Shown here: positions 25,216 to 34,573 of the stretch, one piece after another | Position numbering within the stretch: the first letter of the stretch is position 1 | Layout of the letters: each line of letters starts with the position of its first letter | Origin: Paludibacteraceae bacterium | GTDB lineage: Bacteria > Bacteroidota > Bacteroidia > Bacteroidales > Paludibacteraceae | DNA length: 64,000 nt | Reading direction: 5' to 3' | NCBI GenBank assembly: GCA_024400115.1 | Contig: JAKSNF010000004.1 | Span: 1 to 64,000 of the forward strand | Position numbers and translations under genes: made by a program | Notes under the pieces: model-generated | What the model was told of the DNA's origin: nothing | Databases searched by the model: none | The model's input: only the letters and a program-made list of their open reading frames with translations

Positions 25216-26322
25216 TTATTTAAACTTTTTCCAAAACTGTTCATCCGCATTCTTAGCCTGCGTTGCAGACGCAGGATAGTTCTCTATATACCACGTAAAG
25301 AACGCCGTTACATCAATTTTATCCGCCAGCATCTTTTGCCTACGGCTCTGGAATTCTTCACGGAGATTCGGCATCGCCAACAACTCTTGTATCTTGTCAT
25401 AGAGCCGTTCCGGTTCGTGAGACGAAATACCGTAGGTGAGGCCATAGACGTGTTCGAGTTCCTCCATGACCCCGATTTTCTTTTTCCCTACAAAGTCGTT
25501 GAATCTAAGACTGGGAACACCAAGCATTGCGGCTTCCACGGCCATCGATTGGCTATCGCCGAGATAGAGGGTCGCGAATGCCATGACGTGGTGTATATCA
25601 AGAGGATTAATATGAAGGCGGTATTGTTCGAATTGCGGTTCGAGTTCTCGTTCGGAAGTGATATATATCTGCCCGTGGGGAGAGAGAAGGTCGATGATAT
25701 GTTGTGCCACTTCGGTGGATATGCCTTGTACTCCCGTATCGTGGTGAGCTCGAAGTCCGGAAAATCGGATCAAAAAGTAAGGCTTCGTTGCATCAATACC
25801 ATATTGAGAAAGAATTTCTTTGGAAGGAGTAAATACATTGGGGTGCAGATACGCGAGTTTCAAAAATCCCGGATAATGAACAGAGTGGTTTTCTATTTTG
25901 CCATTATTGCAAGAATCTGGTGTTAAGCGTGTATCTACAAATGGAGCAATTGCATTGATGTATTTACCGACAACAGCAGCATCATCTTCCCCGATATTAA
26001 TAGAATGTTTTCTTAGTAACCAACCTATGCTGGAGATTTCCACCGTAGAACCGGTTAAAAGGTCAACATGATGCTTGAGGCAAAGATGTAAGATGCGCAT
26101 TTCCCGCAGAAACATGTCCCATATATATCCTATTTTAGAATTGCGGTGTAAGATAGGTTGGATATTGACATATTTTAATCCCGCATCGCGAACTAATGTC
26201 TCGAGGATATCTTTAGTTGTTAAGGCAATGATTACCTTATGTCCATCTGCTTGTAAATTGGCGATACAATTCTTATAATAGTAATAATGCGCAGGGTGCG
26301 CTAGTTGAATTAAGATGTTCAT
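25216..26322 (-). CDS. DUF354 family glycosyltransferase-like protein
   Basis: 368 residues. The start MNILIQLAHPAHYYYYKN with H-P-A-H, the central LLTGSTVEISSIGWLLRKHS and the C-terminal GDSQSMAVEAAMLGVPSLRFNDF match DUF354, a GT-B-fold family near the UDP-GlcNAc 2-epimerase/glycosyltransferase group. The reaction is unknown. It lies 33 bases from wecB and 4 bases from a FemAB-like gene, in the polysaccharide operon. Confidence 0.8.
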   Translation of the reverse strand: MNILIQLAHPAHYYYYKNCIANLQADGHKVIIALTTKDILETLVRDAGLKYVNIQPILHRNSKIGYIWDMFLREMRILHLCLKHHVDLLTGSTVEISSIGWLLRKHSINIGEDDAAVVGKYINAIAPFVDTRLTPDSCNNGKIENHSVHYPGFLKLAYLHPNVFTPSKEILSQYGIDATKPYFLIRFSGLRAHHDTGVQGISTEVAQHIIDLLSPHGQIYITSERELEPQFEQYRLHINPLDIHHVMAFATLYLGDSQSMAVEAAMLGVPSLRFNDFVGKKKIGVMEELEHVYGLTYGISSHEPERLYDKIQELLAMPNLREEFQSRRQKMLADKIDVTAFFTWYIENYPASATQAKNADEQFWKKFK

Positions 26323-26326
26323 AGTT

Positions 26327-27343
26327 TTACTTCATCCAAAGTCCTTTTTTTGCAAATAATCTTCTAAAACGATGATATATATCCCAACACACCTCTCGTG
26401 CTGGAGTTAGCCACGCATATTTAGCAAAATATAATCGTGGTTTCCATAATCTTACAGAACCAAATTTCATTTTAAAAGACCCCACTCCGCTATGATTAAA
26501 GAATCTGGCACCTTTTTCTTTACAATATTTCATACTTTCCCACATCAATAATTCATTCGCGCTCCATTTTAAATCTTTTCCGAAATTGGCGCGCGCAAAG
26601 AAATGAGCATTATGATTATCATACGTCGTCATTGCTGTAGAAACAACTTCTCCTTCCGGTGAAACAGCTTCCATTAATAAGAGATGGTCTGGATATGCCG
26701 CATCTATTAATTTTTGCAAGTTACTTTTGGGTTTTGGTGTTTCTACTCCCTTGCGAGACATTACATCTTTATGTTGTTCCCAATGTAAATCTAAAAAAGT
26801 TTGAGAATCTAAAGTTTCTCGAATAGTGACGCCCAATTTCTTCGCCTTATTCATCATATAGCGACAAGACTTGTACTCAAAAGAATGCTCAATTGCTTCT
26901 TCAGTAGGAGTCAAGTCTGTATATCCCGTATCATGCCCTTTGAAACGGACTCCCTTCCCCTCGCAATCGTCCATACTCAATTGCCAATCTTCTATCTCTA
27001 TCCATATAGCATAATTGAGATTAAACACCCATCGTGCTAATTCCTTATAAATAGTGATACGTTCATACCCATCAATTTCTTGCAACATTGATAGCCCTTG
27101 ATGGGCAATGCCTAATCCATAGAATGGTGAACCTAAGATTTTAACCTTTGCACGTACACATATTTCGCCAACAAAATAGCCATATAAAGAATCATTCTTA
27201 TATACTTTCGCAATAAAAGGTTCATTACCTTGCAGTTCCACATACTTCATTAAGGCTTGCGTCTTATCGACAGTAGCATCATATGTGGATTCAATAACTT
27301 TCCAATCTTCATTGGTTGGATTTATTCTTTTAAAATTATACAT
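26327..27343 (-). CDS. FemAB-like GNAT-fold acyltransferase, first copy
   Basis: 338 residues with two GNAT-like halves. The C-terminal half has SANELLMWESMKYCKEKGARFFNHSGVGSFKMKFG, the pattern of the peptidoglycan-bridge/FemAB-like acetyltransferases (Acetyltransf_6) found in exopolysaccharide and lipid-glycan clusters. It probably acylates or aminoacylates a sugar intermediate. One base separates it from the aminotransferase gene upstream, and the pair is flanked by a second such enzyme. Confidence 0.75.
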   Translation of the reverse strand: MYNFKRINPTNEDWKVIESTYDATVDKTQALMKYVELQGNEPFIAKVYKNDSLYGYFVGEICVRAKVKILGSPFYGLGIAHQGLSMLQEIDGYERITIYKELARWVFNLNYAIWIEIEDWQLSMDDCEGKGVRFKGHDTGYTDLTPTEEAIEHSFEYKSCRYMMNKAKKLGVTIRETLDSQTFLDLHWEQHKDVMSRKGVETPKPKSNLQKLIDAAYPDHLLLMEAVSPEGEVVSTAMTTYDNHNAHFFARANFGKDLKWSANELLMWESMKYCKEKGARFFNHSGVGSFKMKFGSVRLWKPRLYFAKYAWLTPAREVCWDIYHRFRRLFAKKGLWMK

Positions 27344-27344
27344 A

Positions 27345-28379
27345 TTAGATGAATTTATATGTTGGTATCATCAATAATTTCTTGGTTAGTTTCTCGGTCA
27401 TCGGGCAATCGCCTTCTTTATACCCAAATGTTTTAGCCCAATCAATACAATGTTTAAAATGCGTTTCGGTTTCAACACCTTGCTGCATCAGCCACTTTTG
27501 AACAGTCACGATATCTATACACTCACAAACTAACATAAATGCATTCTGTCCATAAAAATAATTATTTACATCTAGGATATTCTTTAATTGTTCTTTCCAT
27601 ACCTCTGCATTCTTACGTTGGTCTTGAATTCTAGCATTTATTAACTTCTCATCCTCGCCCAAGATTCTTTGAACACCCTTATACATCTTCTTTAAAACTA
27701 TAGACTGATGAATATGCACAATGTCCTTATTCTTTTTTAAAACAGGTAAGGTAAAATAAGTATATAGTAAAGGTTTATAAAGCAAAGCTTTAATAATCAT
27801 TGAGTTATATAGTTTAATTTTCTGCCCAAAAGTATATGTAGGTAATGATTCATAAATTTGATTTATTTTTGCTTGCCAACGTTTATTCACTTTAAGTATC
27901 CCCCCCTCTCCTATGGAAGGAAACTTCCCTTGATTAATACTATATACTACCCCATCAGATTTTGGGCACATATTTATTCCCCACCCATGAGCACAATCCT
28001 CTATAATATACAAAGTTGGACAAATGGCTCGAATAGTCATCATATCGTTTTCGATGCCGAATAGATGAGTAATGATAAGCGCATCTAATTGGGTACTTTT
28101 TTGTTGCAACGATGTGAGGTCAATCCGCAAATTCTCGTCCACATCAATAAATACGGGTTGGCATCCCGCTTGTTCAATTGCATTCATTACTGTGTGACAA
28201 TTATATGTCATCATCCCGACTTTTCCTCCCTTCGGCAGCATCGTATGTAAAAGCATCACAATTCCTGAGCGCGCATGATTCAATAAATATTCTCCTTGTT
28301 GGGGAATATAAGGATGCTTTCCAAACCAGTATTGGTATTGATTATGCAAATCGAATTGTATGTCTAAACGCGGGATCAT
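27345..28379 (-). CDS. DegT/DnrJ-like PLP-dependent aminotransferase
   Basis: 344 residues, fold-type I. HARSGIVMLLHTMLPKGGKV, VFIDVDENLRIDL, ALIITHLFGIENDM, IIEDCAHGWGI and the PLP-lysine region SINQGKFPSIGEGGIL are in the expected order. Typical sugar aminotransferases are 360-400 residues, so this one is short in the C-terminal part. It likely forms an amino sugar for the surface glycan or makes an amino group for the neighbouring FemAB-like enzymes. It overlaps the second FemAB-like gene by 4 bases (ATGA). Confidence 0.78.
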   Translation of the reverse strand: MIPRLDIQFDLHNQYQYWFGKHPYIPQQGEYLLNHARSGIVMLLHTMLPKGGKVGMMTYNCHTVMNAIEQAGCQPVFIDVDENLRIDLTSLQQKSTQLDALIITHLFGIENDMMTIRAICPTLYIIEDCAHGWGINMCPKSDGVVYSINQGKFPSIGEGGILKVNKRWQAKINQIYESLPTYTFGQKIKLYNSMIIKALLYKPLLYTYFTLPVLKKNKDIVHIHQSIVLKKMYKGVQRILGEDEKLINARIQDQRKNAEVWKEQLKNILDVNNYFYGQNAFMLVCECIDIVTVQKWLMQQGVETETHFKHCIDWAKTFGYKEGDCPMTEKLTKKLLMIPTYKFI

Positions 28380-29383
28380 TTACCTTTCAATTTATGAAAT
28401 AATTTATATGCAAGTTCCGCAGAATGATAAGTCAATGGTCTGTGCAAATACTGATATCGCCCATAATTATACATTTCGCAACCATATTTTAATTTATAAT
28501 CCCTCACACCATAGGGGACCCCTGGCTCTCCACCGCCACCAAAATCAAACAATCTATAACCATGTTCGTGACTCCAGCATATGACATTCCACATTAAAAA
28601 GTCATTCGGCCTAATCTTAAAAAAAGTCTCATCACTCCCTGCGAACCACGCATATACAAGGTCGTTGTAACATAAACGGACCTGCCCTGCTATAATCTTT
28701 CCTTCCAATGTATATGCCGCAAAGAAATGCACATAGGCTTGCATAATATGCTTAACCTGCATAAAAATATCAGCATAGGACATCGGCACTCCCTTACGTT
28801 TATAGGTGCGATTGATGAGTTCAACTATCTGTTTTATTTCCGCATCATCCGTTACTTCTTTGAACTGCAATTTCGCCTTCTCTGCTTGTATAATATTGCG
28901 TTTACGCTCCTTATGCATATTTTCGTGCAAAGCATCAATAGTTTGAGAAACATCAAGAGTTAAATTGTAATGACCAACGAAACGTAACTTTGCCTCTTCT
29001 AATTGCGGGCGAATCGCCATTAAGTCATACACCGGACGTATCTCTGAATAGACAATATAAGAAGGTAAAGCTTCCTTATACTTAGTTATCAGCGCTTTTA
29101 CGATTACTGGATTTCCATCTTTTACAATTGGGCCTCCGGTAATGATGGCTCGCGCAGTAATGGCACGAGTTAATTTATTCCCGTTGTATAATATATTCGC
29201 AAGCAACACGCCTACAATCTGCTCTCCCTCAAGAGCAACTAAAAGCAGCGGCTCGCTATGAGAAGTATGTGCAAATACCTCATACATCTCCGGCGTTTGA
29301 AACACATTCCCAGAAGGATGTGTTTTTACAAATTCCGCCCACTGTGCCTTGTCAATTTCTTCGTATTTTGTTACAATTTTCAT
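28376..29383 (-). CDS. FemAB-like GNAT-fold acyltransferase, second copy
   Basis: 335 residues. The N-terminal HPSGNVFQTPEMYEVF and C-terminal YAWFAGSDETFFKIRPNDFLMWNVICWSHEHGYRLFDFGGGGEPG are characteristic of the same FemAB-like group as the gene at 26327-27343, though the two are clearly diverged. It is the first gene of a four-gene overlapping set (FemAB-like, aminotransferase, FemAB-like, DUF354) that likely works on one glycan residue. Confidence 0.78.
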   Translation of the reverse strand: MKIVTKYEEIDKAQWAEFVKTHPSGNVFQTPEMYEVFAHTSHSEPLLLVALEGEQIVGVLLANILYNGNKLTRAITARAIITGGPIVKDGNPVIVKALITKYKEALPSYIVYSEIRPVYDLMAIRPQLEEAKLRFVGHYNLTLDVSQTIDALHENMHKERKRNIIQAEKAKLQFKEVTDDAEIKQIVELINRTYKRKGVPMSYADIFMQVKHIMQAYVHFFAAYTLEGKIIAGQVRLCYNDLVYAWFAGSDETFFKIRPNDFLMWNVICWSHEHGYRLFDFGGGGEPGVPYGVRDYKLKYGCEMYNYGRYQYLHRPLTYHSAELAYKLFHKLKGK

Positions 29384-29506
29384 CTATATTTCATTATTCT
29401 TTCGTATTTCTTCAAGCCTTCTATACCGACGGTCATCGCACCTATGCAGCACCTATTCCTCTACTCCCCTACTCCTCTACTCCCCTACTCCCTTCTCGCC
29501 AAAAAC

Positions 29507-29565
29507 AATTTACACCGCCAAAGTCAGAAATTTACACCGCCAAATTGGCAATTTACACCGCCAAA
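29507..29565. repeat. Three 16-bp direct repeats at the end of the Fic gene
   Basis: The 16-mer AATTTACACCGCCAAA occurs identically at 29507-29522, 29529-29544 and 29550-29565, with periods of 22 and 21 bp, about two helix turns. They lie between the Fic stop codon and the FemAB-like gene. The spacing suggests binding sites, but their position downstream of one gene and upstream of another leaves the target open. Confidence 0.8.
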
Positions 29566-29566
29566 A

Positions 29567-30532
29567 TTAATTTATATGATAGCCACCTTTTTTAGCAACG
29601 CCCTCAAAACGGATAAGCCCTTCTTTTTTAAGTTCTCCTAAATAGCGTTGTGTTGTACGCAAACTACGTCTGGTATGTTCTGCTATGGATGGCGCGTTTA
29701 GTCCGGGATGACGGCGGATAGTATCTATCAACACTTTCGAGAAATTCTCTTTAACTGGTTCTGGTTCTGTTTCCCGAAATAAGCGAAGGATGTCTAATTG
29801 GGTCATAATAACCCTATCTGCCACAAAACTAACAAATGTATCAGCATCCTTATGTCCTTGCTCTAAAGCAGCAATATATTCCGAACGACACACTGCCGGA
29901 ATGATTGCAATATTATAATCATTGCGCATTAGAGAAAGGTTCATCAGTAGCCTTGACACGCGACCATTACCATCTATAAACGGATGAATATACACGAATC
30001 TTTTATGTAATTCAGCCGCCAATTCCACGGGATGCATTTTCCCCTCATGATTATTATACCACTGAACTAATTGCTGCATCCGCTTGCTAATCTCTGCGAC
30101 GGGCGCAACAGCATACTGACTACCACTAATAAAAACAGGTACGTTACGATACAGACCTGCTCGCTCTGGATCAATCTGTTGATAGAACAAGCGGTGAATC
30201 GTTTTGATTGTTTCTTCTGTCAGTGGTGAATCATGGCTTATCTCATATAGAAAATCATATGCTTTTGCATGTCCCACAGCCTCATATACATCGTGCAAAG
30301 GTTTGCCTTCAATAGTCAAGCCGTCCTCTATAACCACCTTTGTTTCCGATTCCGTTAAACTATTCCCCTCTAACGCATTACTGGTATAAGTCAGCCCAAC
30401 ACGATAATATTCACGCAGTGAACGAAGCGTTTCCTGTGAAAGAGGACGATATGCCCACAACGCGTGTTGTTGCTGTTCGCATTGATCCAATTTATTTTGC
30501 AATTCTTGGTTCATGTATTGTATTTTGGCCAT
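29567..30532 (-). CDS. Fic family AMP-transferase with N-terminal inhibitory helix
   Basis: 321 residues from the ATG at 30532. The frame upstream runs through the promoter. The Fic motif HPFIDGNGRVSR is at about 183-194. A class II inhibitory motif (S-N-A-L-E-G, about 51-56) precedes it, so the enzyme is expected to be self-restrained. A C-terminal winged helix (NAPSIAEHTRRSLRTTQRYLGELKKEGLIRFEG) follows. Fic proteins transfer AMP or related groups to target proteins, and this architecture (Fic plus winged helix) is widespread in bacteria with unknown targets. It has its own promoter. Confidence 0.9.
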   Translation of the reverse strand: MAKIQYMNQELQNKLDQCEQQQHALWAYRPLSQETLRSLREYYRVGLTYTSNALEGNSLTESETKVVIEDGLTIEGKPLHDVYEAVGHAKAYDFLYEISHDSPLTEETIKTIHRLFYQQIDPERAGLYRNVPVFISGSQYAVAPVAEISKRMQQLVQWYNNHEGKMHPVELAAELHKRFVYIHPFIDGNGRVSRLLMNLSLMRNDYNIAIIPAVCRSEYIAALEQGHKDADTFVSFVADRVIMTQLDILRLFRETEPEPVKENFSKVLIDTIRRHPGLNAPSIAEHTRRSLRTTQRYLGELKKEGLIRFEGVAKKGGYHIN

Positions 30533-30548
30533 TCTTCCGAATTTCGTG

Positions 30549-30580
30549 CAAAGGTACAAAAATTAAATGACATACGCAAA
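30549..30580 (-). promoter_or_regulatory. Promoter of the Fic gene
   Basis: Minus-strand TTTG (30580-30577), 20 bases, TACCTTTG (30556-30549). The leader to the ATG at 30532 is only about 10 bases. Confidence 0.8.
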
Positions 30581-30614
30581 TCCTAATGCGTTATTTTGTA
30601 ATTTTTTAGCATTT

Positions 30615-31349
30615 CTAATGCGTTATTCTGTAAAAATATTCCACCCACTTATCTGCTCTATCGTTTAGAAAGCACTCAAATCCGGCTTTCTGCCCTGCCT
30701 CTATATTCGCCGGCAGATCGTCGATATACAGCGTCTCCTCCGGCTTGATTCCCGTCTCACGTATCACCATCTCATAACAACGTACATCCGGCTTCGCCAG
30801 ATGAATCTCGTTGGAGAAGAACATTTGCTCAAAGGGTATATCTTTTAACTGCTCTTTCGTCCACTCCACATGCAGTTCGTTGATATTGGAGAGTACATAG
30901 AGTTTATATCCCGCCTTATGCAACTCCAATAGTTTCTGCTTCCGAGCCTCAGGTATGCCAACGAGCATCGCCATCCAAGCGTCAATCACGTCTTGGCGTG
31001 TTGTTCCGGGTTTGCAGATGGTGAGGATGGCATTAATGAACTCATCAGTACTAATCTCTCCCACTTGGTATTTGGCTACGAGTCCACTCTCCCCTGCCCC
31101 GAGTAGATCTCCGGCCGTTATAATCGTATTACTCTCGCCCATCAGCCTATCCCCCTCTCGCCTATTACCTGTCGCCTGTAGCCAGTAGCCTGTAGCCTGT
31201 TGCCTGTTGCCTGTAGCCTGTTGCCAGTCGCCAGTAGCCTGTAGCCTATCCCCCATTCCCTCTCGCAGCGTTCCAAACGCCCTCAACGTCTTTCGGATAT
31301 CCACATCAATGAGGACATTGCCGAGGTCAAAAAGTATATTCTTTATCAT
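30615..31349 (-). CDS. HAD-superfamily hydrolase with a large in-frame repeat insert
   Basis: 244 residues. HAD motif 1 is FDLGNVLIDVD (residues 7-17), motif 2 VLSNIN, motif 3 the KPDVRCYEMV lysine, and motif 4 TLYIDDLPANIEAG. Typical relatives are near 200 residues. The excess is residues about 32-75, which are translated from a 13-unit heptamer array and read as four 7-residue units starting QATG. The insert falls between motif 1 and the cap helices. Such enzymes dephosphorylate small molecules; the substrate is unknown. Confidence 0.85.
   Translation of the reverse strand: MIKNILFDLGNVLIDVDIRKTLRAFGTLREGMGDRLQATGDWQQATGNRQQATGYWLQATGNRREGDRLMGESNTIITAGDLLGAGESGLVAKYQVGEISTDEFINAILTICKPGTTRQDVIDAWMAMLVGIPEARKQKLLELHKAGYKLYVLSNINELHVEWTKEQLKDIPFEQMFFSNEIHLAKPDVRCYEMVIRETGIKPEETLYIDDLPANIEAGQKAGFECFLNDRADKWVEYFYRITH
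31160..31250 (-). repeat. 13-unit heptamer array inside the HAD gene
   Basis: 91 bases in a single 7-bp phase, consensus GCC(T/A)GT(A/T/C) on the plus strand. Three heptamers make 21 bases, so the translation repeats every seven residues. Confidence 0.92.
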
Positions 31350-31446
31350 TGTTGTTAGTAGATTTTAAATGTTGTTTTCATGCATGTATGCTAAAAGTTC
31401 CTACGAAATTCCGATGAACTTCCGATGAGCTTCCGATGAAGTTCCA

Positions 31447-32328
31447 TTACCGAAAGACGGATGCTGCACGGCAAGAAGGGAGAAATCTTTTTATAATATC
31501 CACGCACCATTGTCCAGTACTTTGCTCGGCATTATCCAGCAAGGGATTATATTCCACAAAATCCATTGATTGCAATTCCGGAAGCAAGGAGATGGATTGT
31601 ATAAACGTCTCTACATCCGCTTGGTTCATACCATTGGGTACGGGGACTCCGGTAGCAGGAACTAAAATCGGATCCATACCATCAATATCAAAACTCAAAT
31701 GCCAATGCTTTATACCATTCTTCTGCATCTTAGATGCTATATCTTGCATGACCGCTTGCATTCCTATTTGGTGAATATACTCCGTTGAATACACATGGTC
31801 GGCAATGCCTAATCGCTCTATGGTTTCTTTTTCGCCGAGGTCTAAGTCGCGTGTCCCCACCCAAAACATATTCTGAGGTTTTAGTCTAACGGTTGCCACT
31901 TCATTGAGAACAGAGGAACATAAACCCATTAAAGCCGCCACCGGCATACCGTGAGCATTACCCGTAGGTGATGTCCGTTCGGTATTGATATCTCCGTGGG
32001 CATCGAACCACACAACTCCAAGATTAGCATCATGCTCCAACGAACCGGCTACGCTACCAAGGGCTATTGAATGGTCGCCACCAATCACCATTGGCGTACC
32101 CTTTTCTATGGTTTGAGCAACCACTTGTTTTAGCACCTTACAGGCTGCGACCACATCATAAAGGCATTTAACACCCTCTATGGTTTCGTGGTGAGAGAAA
32201 ACGGTATTTTCCAGAGCGTTAATGGATGATACTCCTACTTTATCGCACAACACCATTGGTGCGGAATCAGTTCCATTACAACTGGCTCCTGCGCGAAAGG
32301 GAACAGATATAAACTGGATATTATTCAT
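31447..32328 (-). CDS. Arginase family protein
   Basis: 293 residues. Manganese-ligand motifs GGDHS, WFDAHGDIN and SFDIDGMDP are intact, and the TSPTGNAHGMPVAAL segment fits true arginases rather than agmatinases. Arginase splits arginine into ornithine and urea. Its start overlaps the stop of the upstream gene by 8 bases. That neighbour is an N5-carboxyethylornithine-synthase-like dehydrogenase, whose known relatives consume ornithine, so the pair suggests a short route from arginine. Confidence 0.87.
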   Translation of the reverse strand: MNNIQFISVPFRAGASCNGTDSAPMVLCDKVGVSSINALENTVFSHHETIEGVKCLYDVVAACKVLKQVVAQTIEKGTPMVIGGDHSIALGSVAGSLEHDANLGVVWFDAHGDINTERTSPTGNAHGMPVAALMGLCSSVLNEVATVRLKPQNMFWVGTRDLDLGEKETIERLGIADHVYSTEYIHQIGMQAVMQDIASKMQKNGIKHWHLSFDIDGMDPILVPATGVPVPNGMNQADVETFIQSISLLPELQSMDFVEYNPLLDNAEQSTGQWCVDIIKRFLPSCRAASVFR

Positions 32329-33256
32329 GAATTAACTGTAAGAAAGGTTCGATATCCTTGTTATAAAACACATCCGCAAAAGCATCTGCCACTTCTCGAC
32401 TGGTTGTTCTATAGAGAACCGAAGGCACATTGTTCACTTCGTAGAAATAGAGCCCATCTTCTCTATATATAGGGTCACCCAAACTAGCATAATGCGTACC
32501 CTCAATAGCGTTTCCTGCATCAGCGGCAGCATCTATGACTAAACAACCTCGTTTCAGTTGTTTTAGTTGTTCTTTTGTTAGAATGTGATTTTGTGGGTTA
32601 TCTACCTCTATGCCATTAACAATAATATCGTACTCGCCTAATGAAGCATAAAACTCCGGCATGGTTTTTCGATAGAACATGCGAACATCCGCATTAAACT
32701 TGGACAAAGCGGAGAATGCACCTTGGGCGACATTACCATTAGACAAGACTGCAACTTTCGTACTTGCATCAGGTAAAGCGCCATAGACAAGCAAAGCATG
32801 GAACACCGCGCAGATACCGGCATTTACACTATTCTTACGAACAAAATTAGGTTGAATAAATGGAATAGGATAAACTTTACCCAAATAGTATATAGATGGA
32901 TAGATATTATCCAAATCAACCACAACTAATTTCTTTGGAATTGCTTGTAAGCGCATAAAGTCTGCTCCAGAACCTGTTGGGTGAGTCCAACCAACGATGA
33001 TTTGTCCTTCGCGAAGATAATCATAATCGGAAGGTTGAATCAATTTGACAGATACAATAATGTCGCACGTACGAAAGACTTCTTCGCGAGAAAGAACAGT
33101 TGCTCCTGCTTGTTCATACTCGGAGTCTTCGATATCGAGATTAGCTCCGAATCCCTTTTCAACAACGAACTCGTTCTTTGATGCCCTTACCTGATCAGGG
33201 AACAAGCCCACCCTTTTCTCAAACGGATAATTTGGTTTAATAAATCCAAGTTTCAT
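32321..33256 (-). CDS. N5-(carboxyethyl)ornithine synthase-like dehydrogenase
   Basis: 311 residues from the ATG at 33256. The start MKLGFIKPNYPFEKRVGLFP and the overall layout place it in the alanine dehydrogenase/transhydrogenase fold family. Its length and start match N5-(1-carboxyethyl)ornithine synthase, which reductively joins pyruvate to ornithine. A nucleotide-binding segment VAVLSNGNVAQGAFSALSKF is at about 165. Saccharopine-type or alanine dehydrogenases are alternatives. The overlapping arginase gene, which makes ornithine, favours the ornithine reading. That is inference. Confidence 0.65.
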   Translation of the reverse strand: MKLGFIKPNYPFEKRVGLFPDQVRASKNEFVVEKGFGANLDIEDSEYEQAGATVLSREEVFRTCDIIVSVKLIQPSDYDYLREGQIIVGWTHPTGSGADFMRLQAIPKKLVVVDLDNIYPSIYYLGKVYPIPFIQPNFVRKNSVNAGICAVFHALLVYGALPDASTKVAVLSNGNVAQGAFSALSKFNADVRMFYRKTMPEFYASLGEYDIIVNGIEVDNPQNHILTKEQLKQLKRGCLVIDAAADAGNAIEGTHYASLGDPIYREDGLYFYEVNNVPSVLYRTTSREVADAFADVFYNKDIEPFLQLIHE

Positions 33257-33427
33257 ATTTCTTTTATTATTAATTTGTTTCGTATTTATTCTTAATCGCA
33301 ACGGTCATAGTTCTTTCTACTATCGTTCTACTACCGATACACTCCTTGCGCAGTATCAACGTTATTATCTATGAGGTATATTATTTTACCAACATATTAA
33401 GTATTTTATTTAACTTTCTTTGCAAAA

Positions 33428-34535
33428 TTATATACAATTCTCAAACACTTTCTTTAACCCACCATTTGTTTCTTGATTAATGGATACCTCCATATTATCG
33501 TTTCCTTCTATGAACATCGGTCCGTCTTTCGTAAAGGCAATATCCCAACCGATAACTTTGATTCCTTTCAATCCATAATGAAGGCGTTTAGCCTGTTCTA
33601 TCGCTTCTTGGAAATAAGGAAGTGTCACATCTTCAAACTTCACACCCGAATTAGGATGGCAATCCGTTTTCGTTCCACAACCATGTTTATACAACCCATA
33701 TTTATTTAATTTACCCGTATTCAGATCTACTCCTACTGCCAATCCTCCCTTTGCCCAATTATCCACTACATTACCATTAGCACCTATTCTCAACACACCA
33801 GATAACGGTATTACACAATCATTCCTCTTATTGTAAATGGTTATCAACCTCAACGTGTTAATAGACTTATCATAAATCGCATTGATTACATCATGCTGCT
33901 CTACCAAATCTTGAATAATATAATGATCGCCACGTAAACGACTTATGATTTCTTCTTTAGCCTGTTCCTTACTAAATAACTTTCCATCTATCAAACAATG
34001 ATCCTTTTCAACAATAAACTTGAATATCCCGCCGCCACACTGACCGGCGAATGGTTTACAAAAATACCCCCCCCCCGTTCTTCGCAAGCGCACCATCAGC
34101 AAATTGATTAATTGAATCAATTGAACTCACATTAAATAATACGTTCGGTGTCCTATATCCAAATTTAGAAAGAATGACTGAAAATAGATTCTTATCTCTT
34201 AAAATACACGTATAATCCCAATCACTTGTAACCGTATTTAGTATGTTGCATCTCCACAAAAACTCATTATCGTCTAAATAGTCTTCCCTATTTCTAAACC
34301 CCTTTACATCAAATCCATAGGAAAAATAGTGCCACTCAATACTTCCATACTTCATGATATGTCCCATCAACTCCCAAAAAATACGGAAGCGGGACTTGTG
34401 GTTGGGTAACTCGGGATAGTAACTCTCACTCAGCCAAAACTTAGATTTAATTAGTTTGAAAGGCAAAGTGAATCTCCGTTTCATCACTGCGCATTGGCGC
34501 AGAAACTTTACCATTGGATAATACTTAGCATTCAT
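33428..34535 (-). pseudogene. Sugar-transfer-associated ATP-grasp gene, off frame at a G10 run
   Basis: Two overlapping frames make one protein of about 368 residues. The first (34535 to 34056, 159 codons) ends ALAKNGGGVFL. The second (to 33428) continues as GGGYFCKPFAGQCGGGIFKF. With nine instead of ten G at 34076-34067 the text reads straight through as ALAKNGGGYFCKPF. The rest matches the ATP-grasp family found with surface-sugar transferases (YDKSINTLRLITIY, KVIGWDIAFTKDGPMFIEGNDN with metal ligands). It is thus a phase-off allele, a decaying gene or a base-call error in a homopolymer. The start ATG touches the downstream copy of the 40-bp repeat. Confidence 0.8.
34067..34076 (-). repeat. 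Run of ten G in the ATP-grasp coding strand
   Basis: Ten consecutive C on the plus strand. One base more than needed for an open frame. It encodes the glycine-rich loop, so its composition is partly explained by protein sequence, but codon choice need not be GGG three times. Confidence 0.9.
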
Positions 34536-34573
34536 ATCTACTTTTCGTATTTATATTCACTTACACAATAATC
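34534..34573. repeat. 40-bp direct repeat, left copy
   Basis: Identical over 40 bases to 36249-36288. Its right end meets the darG stop codon, and its left end includes two bases of the ATP-grasp start codon. On the minus strand it reads as the last 11 codons and TAG of capK, although capK itself ends 1.7 kb away. Confidence 0.93.
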
